36,425 nt of DNA from Acidobacteriota bacterium. GTDB lineage: Bacteria; Acidobacteriota; Vicinamibacteria; Vicinamibacterales; UBA2999. A program made the position numbers and the translations under genes. Below, piece after piece: positions 28,046 to 35,050 of the stretch (its first letter is position 1; each line of letters opens with the position of its first letter). Where the stretch lies: positions 1 to 36,425 of the forward strand of contig JADZCY010000132.1 of the NCBI GenBank assembly GCA_020851325.1. The letters are read 5' to 3'. Under the pieces are notes generated by a model. It made no database searches, had not been told where the DNA came from, and worked only from the letters and a program-made list of their open reading frames with translations.

Positions 28046-29200
28046 CGGCCGCCAGGTGAAGAACATCCCGGCGACGAGGATCGCGAGCGCGGTGGACGCA
28101 ATCAGCAGCGCCGGGCGATACGCGCGTGGGACGATCTGCGCGGTGTAGAGGTAGAGCGGGAACAGCACCGCGGTGTAGCGGCCGAGCGAGGGGATGCCGC
28201 CACCGGCGATGGGCAACAGCACGCCGGCCGCGGTGAAGAGTCCGAAGCCGAGTCCCAGGCGTCGTGCGATCGGAACAGCCAGCACGAGTACCGTCAATCC
28301 CGCGGTGCCGTTGAGGAACGCTTCGGGTGACGAGGCGACGAAGGCGAGCGGGTCTGCCAACAGTTGCCGCGCCCATTCGGAGTACGCAACCCACGGGTTT
28401 CGTACGAGACGTCCCCATCCCGCTTGTGCGTCGGCCCATGCGAACGGATGGCCGGTCAGCGTCCACACGTAGGCGCTGTAAAGCGCGGTGCCTGCCGCGG
28501 GCGCGAGGCTGGCCCACAATGCGGAACGTCCATCGTCAGCGCGTGGTGCCGTGGCGATCGCTGTTGAAGCGGCGCGCGATCGCCTGTCGAGCGCCAGCGG
28601 CAGCAGCACCAGCGTCAGCAGAAACCCGTTGGGTCGCGTGAGCCCAGCCAGGCACCCGAACAGCGCCGCGCGTGCCGGAGCGCCGCGCACCATGTGCAGC
28701 GTGCTGGCCGTTGCGGCGAGCAGGAACAGCGACTCGGTGTAGGGCAGGCCGAAGTACACCGAGAACGGCGACAGCGCGCAGAGCCCGACCGCGACCCACG
28801 CGTTCTCCGCGCCGATGATCGCGGCGGCGAGCGTCCACAGGTACGACAACGCCACCGCGAACAGCGCGGTCGACAACGCGACGCCCGTCCAGTTCCACGG
28901 CACCGGCGTCAGCGGCAGTCGCAGGAGCGTGCCGGCGGCGCCGAGCAGCGCCGGATAGGCGGGAAAGAACGCGATGTTCTCGAAGCGGCCGAGCGTGCCG
29001 TCCCACCGGTAGCCACCGCTGGCCAGACCGACATACCAACCCGTGTCCCACCGCGCCGGCAGATCGAGTACCACGCGCTCGTCGGTCGGCGTCGGCCGCC
29101 GGAAGTCCGGAGCGAAGCCAACGGTGTTGATGGCCGCCACGCCGGCGGCGAAGAGCAGCAACCGGCTGCCGAGGGCCAGCAACACACACCCCGCCAGCAC
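28037..29200 (-). CDS. PIG-V-like GT-C mannosyltransferase
   Basis: A polytopic membrane protein, 387 residues from GTG 29200 (401 from GTG 29242). Family motifs of PIG-V-like glycosyltransferases are present in order: WDTGWY in the first external loop, IAFFPAYPAL, SPFSVYFGLPYTESLFLLAAT and GLTRPNG. It probably moves mannose from a dolichol/polyprenyl-phosphate donor on the outer face of the cytoplasmic membrane. The 5' end lies inside the AGCACC array, where GGTGCTG supplies GTG codons in several frames, so the true start is uncertain. I prefer 29200 because the hydrophobic segment follows at once. The 3' end also falls in an array, leaving a gene bracketed by direct repeats. Confidence 0.82.
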   Translation of the reverse strand: MLAGCVLLALGSRLLLFAAGVAAINTVGFAPDFRRPTPTDERVVLDLPARWDTGWYVGLASGGYRWDGTLGRFENIAFFPAYPALLGAAGTLLRLPLTPVPWNWTGVALSTALFAVALSYLWTLAAAIIGAENAWVAVGLCALSPFSVYFGLPYTESLFLLAATASTLHMVRGAPARAALFGCLAGLTRPNGFLLTLVLLPLALDRRSRAASTAIATAPRADDGRSALWASLAPAAGTALYSAYVWTLTGHPFAWADAQAGWGRLVRNPWVAYSEWARQLLADPLAFVASSPEAFLNGTAGLTVLVLAVPIARRLGLGFGLFTAAGVLLPIAGGGIPSLGRYTAVLFPLYLYTAQIVPRAYRPALLIASTALAILVAGMFFTWRPMF

Positions 29201-29345
29201 CTTCCCAGCACCTTTCCAGCACCTGTCAGCACCGTTCAGCACCTTTCAGCACCGCTCAGCACCTGTCAGCACCGTTCAGCACCCTTCAGCACCGCTCAGC
29301 ACCCTTCAGCACCGTTCAGCACCCTTCAGCACCTTTTCAGAACAT
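29194..29345. repeat. AGCACC decamer array 2
   Basis: About fourteen units, mostly exact decamers TCAGCACCNN, with the last two bases drawn from GT, CT, TT, GC and TG. It ends CCTTTTCAGAACAT, nearly identical to the end of array 1. The N-terminal codons of the mannosyltransferase overlap its left side. Between the array and the tRNA (29346-29403), GGCCGGACCCGGCC could form a small stem, a possible tRNA terminator without a T-run. Confidence 0.9.
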
Positions 29346-29403
29346 GCCACGGCCGGACCCGGCCGAGGCGCCGGCGTGGACGACCGCATGAAGTGGAATG
29401 AAG

Positions 29404-29480
29404 TGGTCGGGGCGACTGGATTCGAACCAGCGACATCCCGCTCCCAAAGCGGGCGCTCTACCAGGCTGAGCCACGCCCCG
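29404..29480 (-). tRNA. tRNA-Pro (anticodon UGG)
   Basis: Read on the minus strand, the acceptor CGGGGCG (29480-29474) pairs with CGCCCCG (29414-29408). The D arm contains GCTCAGCCTGGTAGAGC, the anticodon stem CCCGC/GCGGG encloses loop TTTGGGA (anticodon TGG), and the T arm is GCTGG-TTCGAAT-CCAGT. The discriminator is A, followed by an encoded CCA (29406-29404). It decodes CCA and, by wobble, other proline codons. Confidence 0.97.
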
Positions 29481-29490
29481 ACTGCTCCGC

Positions 29491-29496
29491 ATTGTA
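29491..29496 (-). promoter_or_regulatory. Probable -10 box of tRNA-Pro
   Basis: TACAAT on the minus strand ends ten bases before the mature tRNA 5' end, the same hexamer as in the 3690-3701 palindrome. It overlaps the first unit of the 13-bp array, so the -35 region would lie within that array. Confidence 0.55.
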
Positions 29497-29623
29497 CCGC
29501 ACCTCCGTGCCGCACCCCCGTGAAGCACCTTCGTGGAGCACCCCCGTTAAGCACCCTCGTGAAGCACCTTCGTGGAGCACCCTCGTGAAGCACCCTCGTG
29601 AAGCACCCTCGTGAAGCACCCTC
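29494..29623. repeat. Ten 13-bp units with AGCACC core
   Basis: Exact 13-bp periodicity, consensus GTGAAGCACCCTC, ten units counting two diverged ones nearest the tRNA. The AGCACC core is shared with the decamer arrays, although the period and flanks differ. The array occupies the whole divergent gap between tRNA-Pro and the SDR gene, with a -10 box at each edge. Confidence 0.92.
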
Positions 29624-29629
29624 GTTGTG

Positions 29630-29635
29630 TAATCT
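29630..29635 (+). promoter_or_regulatory. Possible -10 box of the SDR gene
   Basis: TAATCT (TAnnnT) directly follows the 13-bp array and ends eight bases before ATG 29644, with no Shine-Dalgarno sequence between. This fits a leaderless transcript. The -35 region would fall in the last repeat units. Confidence 0.4.
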
Positions 29636-29643
29636 AGACCTCA

Positions 29644-30639
29644 ATGCCGCGGTATTTCGTCACCGGCGCGACCGGCTTTCTCGGGAGCGAGATCACCAAG
29701 CAACTCATCACCCGCGGTCATCAAGTCGTCGCGCTGGTCCGCGACCCGGCGCGGGCGACGCTGCTCCGTGCGCTCGGCGTCAGCGTCCACGAGGGCGACA
29801 TCACGCAGCGCGACAGCCTGCGGGCGCCGATGACCGGCGTGGACGGCGTGTTTCACTGCGCGGCCTGGTACAAGGTCGGCGAGCCGTCGCGCCTCGCCTA
29901 TGCGACGAACGTGCTGGGCACGCGCCACGTGCTCGAGACCATGCGCGACCTCGGGATCGCGCGCGGCGTGTATACGAGCACGGTCGCGGTGTTTTCCGAC
30001 ACGCGCGGCGAGGTGCCTGACGAGACCTATCGCTACGACGGACCGCACCTGAGTCACTACGATCGGACGAAGTGGCAGGCGCACTACCAGGTGGCGCAGC
30101 CGATGATCGCGGAGGGGCTGCCGCTCGTCATCGTCATGCCGGGACTCGTCTATGGGCCGGGCGACACGAGCGGGATGCGCACGGCGCTGGTCGATCTGCT
30201 GCGGCAGCGCCTGCCGTTCACGCCGCGGCGCACCGCCTTCTGCTGGGGCCACGTCGAGGACACCGCGCGCGGTCACATCGAGGCCATGGAACGTGGCGTG
30301 CCGGGCGAAGCCTACATCATCGCGGGTCCGCGTCACACCTTCGAAGAGGCCTTCGATACGGTCGCGTCGCTGGCGAAAGTGCGGCGGCCGCTGCTGCATC
30401 CCGGTCCACGCGCCATGCGTGCCGTCGCCCGTGTGACGAGCCTGGCCGAGTGGCTGGTGGATCTGCCGCCGGCGCTCACGCCGGAAGCGCTGCGCGTGAT
30501 GGCCGGGACGACGTACTTCGGATCGTCGGAGAAGGCGAAGGCCGCGCTCGGCTTCCGCGCCCGGCCGCTCGTCGAAGGCATGGACCAGACGCTCGAACAC
30601 GAACTCCGCGTGCTGCAGCGCGACAAGCCCTCGCGCTGA
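29644..30639 (+). CDS. NAD(P)-dependent epimerase/reductase of the extended SDR family
   Basis: This 331-residue cytoplasmic Rossmann-fold enzyme has the dinucleotide motif TGATGFLG (7-14). GDITQRDSL and HCAAWYKV follow in the usual places of extended SDRs, and the catalytic YDRTK (139-143) pairs with Ser/Thr near 112-113 (YTSTVAVF). PGLVYGPGD (about 165-172) resembles dihydroflavonol-4-reductase-like and hopanoid-associated sugar epimerase (HpnA-like) proteins. The substrate is a nucleotide sugar, steroid or ketone; I cannot decide. The final codons (RDKPSR and stop) are part of a 22-bp sequence repeated at 31093-31114. Confidence 0.87.
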   Translation: MPRYFVTGATGFLGSEITKQLITRGHQVVALVRDPARATLLRALGVSVHEGDITQRDSLRAPMTGVDGVFHCAAWYKVGEPSRLAYATNVLGTRHVLETMRDLGIARGVYTSTVAVFSDTRGEVPDETYRYDGPHLSHYDRTKWQAHYQVAQPMIAEGLPLVIVMPGLVYGPGDTSGMRTALVDLLRQRLPFTPRRTAFCWGHVEDTARGHIEAMERGVPGEAYIIAGPRHTFEEAFDTVASLAKVRRPLLHPGPRAMRAVARVTSLAEWLVDLPPALTPEALRVMAGTTYFGSSEKAKAALGFRARPLVEGMDQTLEHELRVLQRDKPSR

Positions 30640-30665
30640 CGCCGTCAGTGCTCCAGCGCGCGGAC
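30618..30665. repeat. Junction holding first copies of a 22-bp and a 21-bp direct repeat
   Basis: Positions 30618-30639 (the 3' end of the SDR gene through its stop) recur exactly at 31093-31114. Positions 30645-30665, five bases further on, recur exactly at 32492-32512, which is the 3' end of the ABC exporter gene (VRALEH and stop, minus strand). Only here do the tails of the two genes lie side by side. Confidence 0.9.
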
Positions 30666-30800
30666 AGTGTGTCACGCGCGTCGCCTGTTCTGATGGTTGC
30701 GGCGACGCTGCTTACCGAACGCTGCCCACCGGTTCGGCCCCAGCGCCATCGCTTGACGGGTCTATCGGTCGAGTGCCACTCTGAAGGCAGCGAGACACCA

Positions 30801-31022
30801 ATGGTCAAGACGGTCGAAGCCATCATCGACGAGCTCGGAAACCTGCACCTGCTGGAGCCAGTCGGCCCCGGACGGGTCCGGCGGGCCCTCGTCACCGTCC
30901 TCGAGGGGCAGTCGGAAGACCGTTCATCGGAAACGGCACTGCTCAGTGAAGCCGCTCTCGGCGACGACTGGGACCGGTCCGAGGAAGATGAGGCATGGAA
31001 GCACCTGCAGCAGGCGCGGTAG
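30801..31022 (+). CDS. Small antitoxin-like protein (orphan)
   Basis: The 73-residue product begins MVKTVEAIIDELGNLHLLEP, a short beta hairpin typical of DUF104/DUF2281-like predicted antitoxins. It ends with an acidic tail (TALLSEAALGDDWDRSEEDEAWKHL) of the type often seen at the C-terminus of small antitoxin-like proteins in cyanobacteria and soil bacteria. No toxin gene (PIN, RelE or similar) follows in the 100 bases to the next gene. A TTGACG at 30753-30758 could be a -35 element, with only a weak CACTCT at 18-bp spacing. The gene lies within the segment bounded by the 22-bp direct repeats, so it may have arrived with an insertion. Confidence 0.65.
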   Translation: MVKTVEAIIDELGNLHLLEPVGPGRVRRALVTVLEGQSEDRSSETALLSEAALGDDWDRSEEDEAWKHLQQAR

Positions 31023-31092
31023 TGCTGATCAGGTTTCCTTAGCCGTCGTCGCGATCGTACGCCAGGGCGGTGTGAGGTAAGGAGCGCCGGAG

Positions 31093-31114
31093 GCGCGACA
31101 AGCCCTCGCGCTGA
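31093..31114. repeat. Second copy of the 22-bp direct repeat
   Basis: This is an exact 22-base match to 30618-30639, the SDR gene's last codons and stop, but here it is non-coding and lies 30 bases before the fibronectin gene start. Flanking bases differ on both sides. Just upstream, GCGCCGGAGGCGC (31084-31096) could form a tight hairpin. Confidence 0.9.
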
Positions 31115-31131
31115 TGGCGCGCGAGAGTGTG

Positions 31132-31137
31132 TATGAT
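31132..31137 (+). promoter_or_regulatory. -10 box of a leaderless gene
   Basis: TATGAT ends exactly seven bases before ATG 31145, the spacing at which RNA polymerase would start on the A of the start codon. No Shine-Dalgarno sequence is present. This decides the start in favour of 31145 over in-frame codons at 31127-31139. Confidence 0.6.
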
Positions 31138-31144
31138 GCGCGAC

Positions 31145-32482
31145 ATGCGCCACCTCATCCGCACCGCCGCCATCCTGCTGCTGGTCACGTCTGCTTCCGT
31201 GCAGGCGGCTCCCGAGCCGACGCGACTCGAAGCCCGCGTCTCCGGATCGCAGATTCGTTTCACCTGGGACGCCGCCGACGAACCGGTGACCGGCTATCGT
31301 CTCGAGGCTGGCTTGACGCCCGGCGCCTCCGATCTTCCGCCGTTCTCCGTCCCCGGGTCGGCGCTCGGATTCAACTTGTCGTCCGCGCCGGCGGGCACCT
31401 ACTACGTCCGCGTGCGCGCTGTCGCACCTGAAGGCATGAGCGCACCGAGCAACGAAGTGCGGGTGGTGGTCGGTGCGTGCGCGGCGCCGCCGGCGGCACC
31501 GGCGAGCATCAGCGCCAGCGCCGTCGGCACCGTGGCGTCGCTGACGTGGGCCGCCGCGTCCGGAGCCACGTCGTATGTCCTCGAAGCGGGCACGACGCCA
31601 GCACACGCCGACGTGTTCACCGGCAACCTCGGCAGCGCGCTGGCAGTGCAGGCGTCGGTCGAGCCCGGCACCTACTTCGCGCGCGTGCGGGCCCGCAATG
31701 CGTGCGGCCTGAGCGCGCCGTCGCCGGAAGCCGTCTTTGCCGCCGGCAGCCCGGACGCACCGACAACGCTGACCGGCGCCGCGCTCGGTGGCACAGTGAC
31801 CCTGTCATGGGTGCCGCCCGGCCGCGCCCTCACTGGCTACCTCGTCGACGTCGGGACCGCGCCAGGCGCCAGCAACCTCGGGAGCATTCCCGTGGCCGGC
31901 ACGTCGACATCGCTCATCGCCAACACCGTAACCGCGGGCACTTACTACGTGCGCGTCCGTGCCGTCGGACCGTCGGGCGCAAGCAGTCCCAGCAACGAAG
32001 TGACCGTCGTGGTGTCCCCAGCATCGTTGACCACCACGACCGTCGGCTTCGACGACTTCACGATCAACAACGAGCCGGTCGAAGAGCACGTCGAGGACGG
32101 CATCGTCGTCCGTGCCGTTCGCGGCGCCTGGCAGCAGCGCACGATCTACGGCAACCCGCTTCCGTATTTCGGCTTCACCCGACTCGGCACCAGCATCAAC
32201 GCGACCGCGAGCATCGAGATCGCCGCCGAGGATGCCGGCGCGTTCCAACTGGGCTCGTTCGATCTGTATTCCAGCGTCACGACGATCCCGGTGGCACTCA
32301 CCGGCATGCTCGGCTCGCGGATCGTCTACAGCGGCAACGCAACGCTGCCCGCCACGCGCGGCCAGTTCGTCCGGGTCGTCAATCCGTACGCTGGCGTCAT
32401 CGTCGATCGCGTGATCCTGACGCTCGACAACGACTACAGCGGCAACCCCTTCGGCGTCGACAACATCGTCATTCGGCGCTGA
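31145..32482 (+). CDS. Exported fibronectin type III protein
   Basis: A 445-residue secreted protein with a signal peptide (LIRTAAILLLVTSASVQA). Three fibronectin type III-like repeats follow (about 22-115, 115-205 and 205-290), each with the signature TYYVRVRAVxPxGxSxPSNEV or TYFARVRARNACGLSAPS. The C-terminal 150 residues are a different strand-rich domain starting VGFDDFTINNEPV and ending GVDNIVIRR, resembling the beta-sandwich part of PEP-CTERM-type surface proteins but without a sorting tail. It is likely an extracellular adhesive or carbohydrate-binding protein. Its stop lies nine bases from the stop of the convergent ABC exporter gene, leaving no room for a separate terminator. Confidence 0.8.
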   Translation: MRHLIRTAAILLLVTSASVQAAPEPTRLEARVSGSQIRFTWDAADEPVTGYRLEAGLTPGASDLPPFSVPGSALGFNLSSAPAGTYYVRVRAVAPEGMSAPSNEVRVVVGACAAPPAAPASISASAVGTVASLTWAAASGATSYVLEAGTTPAHADVFTGNLGSALAVQASVEPGTYFARVRARNACGLSAPSPEAVFAAGSPDAPTTLTGAALGGTVTLSWVPPGRALTGYLVDVGTAPGASNLGSIPVAGTSTSLIANTVTAGTYYVRVRAVGPSGASSPSNEVTVVVSPASLTTTTVGFDDFTINNEPVEEHVEDGIVVRAVRGAWQQRTIYGNPLPYFGFTRLGTSINATASIEIAAEDAGAFQLGSFDLYSSVTTIPVALTGMLGSRIVYSGNATLPATRGQFVRVVNPYAGVIVDRVILTLDNDYSGNPFGVDNIVIRR

Positions 32483-32491
32483 GCGGCGTTC

Positions 32492-32512
32492 TCAGTGCTC
32501 CAGCGCGCGGAC
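32492..32512. repeat. Second copy of the 21-bp direct repeat
   Basis: The final codons and stop of the ABC exporter gene match 30645-30665 exactly over 21 bases in the same orientation. Sequences beyond the match differ, so only the tail of the gene was duplicated. Confidence 0.9.
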
Positions 32513-34273
32513 GGGGGCGGCGGGTTGCGTCCGGCCGAGGCGCGCGTAGAGTCCGCCGGCGGACAACAGGTCCGTGTGCGTGCCGCGCTCGACGAGGCGG
32601 CCGCCGTCCAGCACCAGGATCTGATCGGCGTGCTGGATCGTTGCCAGGTTGTGCGCGATGACGAACGTCGTGCGTCCAGTCAGCAGACGACGCAGGCCGT
32701 CGAAGACGAGGCGTTCGGATTCGGCGTCGAGTCCGGAACTGGGTTCGTCCATGATCAGGATCGGCGCGTCGCGCACCATCGCGCGCGCGATGCCGATGCG
32801 CTGCCGCTGACCGCCGGACAGCGGCAGACCGCCATGACCAACGAGGGTGTCGTAGCCATCGGGCAGCGCCTCGATGAAGTCGTGCGCCTGGGCCAGGCGC
32901 GCCGCGTCGATGATTTGATCGCGCGTCGCGTCGGGCCGGCCGTAGGCGATGTTCTGCCACACCGGCGCGTGAAAGAGCTGCGTCTCCTGCAGTACGAACG
33001 CCACCTGCCGGCGTAACGACCGGACGGACAGCTCTCGCAGATTGTGGCCGTCGATCGACACCGTCCCCGCCAGCGGGTCGTAGAAGCGCGGAATGAGGCT
33101 GACGAGCGTCGACTTGCCGCTGCCGCTCGGGCCGACGACGCCGATCAGTTGTCCCGGCTCGGCCACGAATGACACATCGGTGAGCACGAGCCGCTCCGGC
33201 GCGTAGCCGAAGCTGACGCGATCGAAGACGACGCGCCCGGGCCCGCGTTCCAGCACATGCGCGTGCGCCGCGCGTGGCAGCCGCTCGTCGGCATCGAGCA
33301 CCGCCCGCACCCGTTCCAGGCCGACGGCCGCCGCGGCGATGTCGGTACTGGCTCGCGCCAGGCTCTGAATCGGCCGGAACAGCCGCTGCAGATACGTCAT
33401 GAAGACGACCAGCGCGCCCGCCGTCATCGCTTCGTCCAGCACGAGCCGCGCCCCGAACCACAGCACCGCCGCCGTGCCGATTGCCACCATCACGGTGACC
33501 ACCGGCGCCAGCAGCGAGCGCACGCGCCGTGCATAGAGCGCCGCCTGCACGCTCTCGAGGCTCTTCGCACCCAGACGTTCGCGCTCGAAGCGGCCCTGGC
33601 CGAACGCCTTCACCACGCGCATCGCGCCCAGGCCTTCCTGGACGATCGTCACCAGCTCGCTCTGCCGCCGCCGGACGTCGTGCGTCGCGGTCTTGATCAC
33701 CGAGCGCAGCCGGTAGACGAACACCGCCAGCAGCGGTGTCAACGCCAGCGCCACCGACGTGAAGCGCCAGTTGAGCGTGAACATCACCGCCAGCATGCCG
33801 ATGATGGTCAGGCCGTCGACGAGGATGTCGAGCAGCGACGTCGAGACGAAGTCCTGCACGACATTGATGTCGTCGGTGATGGTGCTGACGAGCGGACCCA
33901 CCTGCTGCCGGTCGTAGTACGACAGCGACAGGCGCTGAAGGTGCGCGTAGACGTTCTGACGCAGATCGTGCGCCACCCACTGGCCGATGCTGACCGCGTA
34001 ATACGAATTGAGATACGCGCTGCCAGCCTGCAGCAGCGCGATGATTAGCGTGCCGGCCACGGCAACGTTGAGCAGCGTCAGCGGATCGCGGGCGCCGCCG
34101 CTGACCACGTCCACGATCGCCGGCGGTGCGTCGCCGCCGAGCACCGAATCGAGGACGATCTTGAGCGGCCACGGCGAGGCCAGCGCCATCACCGTTTCGA
34201 CGAGCATGGCCGCCAGCACCAGCGCGAGCCACGAGATGTAGGGGCGAACGAGGCGAGCCGCGAAACGAATCAC
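32492..34273 (-). CDS. ABC exporter, fused permease-ATPase (MsbA/multidrug type)
   Basis: The 593-residue half-transporter has a six-helix type 1 exporter domain (about 1-310) and an ATPase domain. Visible motifs are Walker A GPSGSGKST (381-389), Q-loop LQET (429-431), signature LSGGQ (485-489), Walker B ILIMDEPSSGLD (506-516) and switch His in VIAHNLAT. It would work as a homodimer exporting lipids or drugs from the inner membrane. The TetR-family gene is 87 bp upstream on the same strand, separated by a strong hairpin, which suggests efflux controlled by ligand. The last codons (VRALEH) are duplicated as a 21-bp repeat at 30645-30665. Confidence 0.92.
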   Translation of the reverse strand: MIRFAARLVRPYISWLALVLAAMLVETVMALASPWPLKIVLDSVLGGDAPPAIVDVVSGGARDPLTLLNVAVAGTLIIALLQAGSAYLNSYYAVSIGQWVAHDLRQNVYAHLQRLSLSYYDRQQVGPLVSTITDDINVVQDFVSTSLLDILVDGLTIIGMLAVMFTLNWRFTSVALALTPLLAVFVYRLRSVIKTATHDVRRRQSELVTIVQEGLGAMRVVKAFGQGRFERERLGAKSLESVQAALYARRVRSLLAPVVTVMVAIGTAAVLWFGARLVLDEAMTAGALVVFMTYLQRLFRPIQSLARASTDIAAAAVGLERVRAVLDADERLPRAAHAHVLERGPGRVVFDRVSFGYAPERLVLTDVSFVAEPGQLIGVVGPSGSGKSTLVSLIPRFYDPLAGTVSIDGHNLRELSVRSLRRQVAFVLQETQLFHAPVWQNIAYGRPDATRDQIIDAARLAQAHDFIEALPDGYDTLVGHGGLPLSGGQRQRIGIARAMVRDAPILIMDEPSSGLDAESERLVFDGLRRLLTGRTTFVIAHNLATIQHADQILVLDGGRLVERGTHTDLLSAGGLYARLGRTQPAAPVRALEH

Positions 34274-34340
34274 GTCGAGGACGATCTTATCCGCGCGCGC
34301 GACTCCGGTCTCGATCGCGCACCAGCGCCGACGCGCCAGC

Positions 34341-34369
34341 CGCGCCTGAGCACCAGCACCTCAGGCGCG
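34341..34369. terminator. Perfect 10-bp hairpin between TetR and ABC exporter genes
   Basis: CGCGCCTGAG (34341-34350) pairs perfectly with CTCAGGCGCG (34360-34369) around a nine-base loop. The right arm includes the TetR stop codon (34361-34363). There is no T-run after it on the minus strand, so it may be a partial terminator, an attenuator or an RNA stability element lowering exporter expression relative to the regulator. Confidence 0.6.
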
Positions 34370-34975
34370 CCGGACAATGCCGTTGGTCAGGATGTCGGAG
34401 ATGAGCCGCGTCGCCTCGTCGCTGTTGAGGCCGTAGTGATTCGGCACGCCGAACAGCAACTCGACGACGAAGTAGTAGATGAAGATGCGGGTGGTCAGCG
34501 CCATCGCGATGTGCGCCGGGATCTCGGGCCGCACGCGAGCGGCGATGTTCAGGTCGGTGCGCCGCGCCAGGATTTCCTCGTAACGCGTCGCCAGATCCGA
34601 ATAGAACCGGTGGATGTGCCGCCCCTCGAACTCGACGACGTCCACGTAGATGAGCGCGATGAACGGCTTCCATCGCGCGATGGTGTCGCGCGCGGCGTCA
34701 CCGATGGCCGGCAGGTCGTCGGGGAAGGCGCCGTCCTCGAACACCCGCAGCAGGGGAAAGTCCGACGCCGACGCCGCGGCCCAGAACTGATCCAGCAGTC
34801 CCTGGAAGATTGCTTCCTTGTCGCGGAAGTGATGGTAGACGCTGCCGGTGGACGTCCCGGCGCGTTCGGCGATGTCGCGAACGCTGGTGGCGCCGTACCC
34901 CTGCCGGGAGAACAGCGACAGCGCCGCGTCGAGGAGGGCGGTTCGGCTGCGCTCGGAACGCTCTTCCTGCTGCAT
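34361..34975 (-). CDS. TetR-family transcriptional repressor
   Basis: The 204-residue regulator has an N-terminal helix-turn-helix domain (about 10-55: LLDAALSLFSRQGYGATSVRDIAERAGTSTGSVYHHFRDKEAIF in segments) and an all-helical ligand-binding C-terminal domain without recognisable family motifs. It is encoded just upstream of the ABC exporter and probably represses itself and that gene until an exported compound binds. ATG 34975 follows GAAGGA at about four-base spacing; a TTG one codon earlier is possible. A -10 box TATACT and an inverted repeat that could be its operator lie upstream. Confidence 0.9.
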   Translation of the reverse strand: MQQEERSERSRTALLDAALSLFSRQGYGATSVRDIAERAGTSTGSVYHHFRDKEAIFQGLLDQFWAAASASDFPLLRVFEDGAFPDDLPAIGDAARDTIARWKPFIALIYVDVVEFEGRHIHRFYSDLATRYEEILARRTDLNIAARVRPEIPAHIAMALTTRIFIYYFVVELLFGVPNHYGLNSDEATRLISDILTNGIVRRA

Positions 34976-34991
34976 CAAGTCCTTCAGTTCA

Positions 34992-35024
34992 CTTGCGTGA
35001 TTCGTAGGCGCAAGCCGGAGTATA
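34992..35024 (-). promoter_or_regulatory. TetR promoter and putative operator
   Basis: On the minus strand TATACT occupies 35024-35019, placing the likely transcription start near 35012. An inverted repeat CTTGCG (34992-34997) ... CGCAAG (35009-35014), 11 bases apart and 23 bp in all, covers that start and the beginning of the leader. The size and position suit autorepression by a TetR dimer. Confidence 0.5.
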
Positions 35025-35050
35025 GCAGCGGCCAGCTCTGCCGACGCCCC

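Noticed and set aside
29306-29644. Minus-strand open frames across the tRNA and repeats
   Set aside because: The translation contains the well-known spurious peptide produced by reading through a tRNA (PGRAPALGAG, then RWFESSRPD). The remainder is translated 13-bp array. The tRNA explains the sequence.
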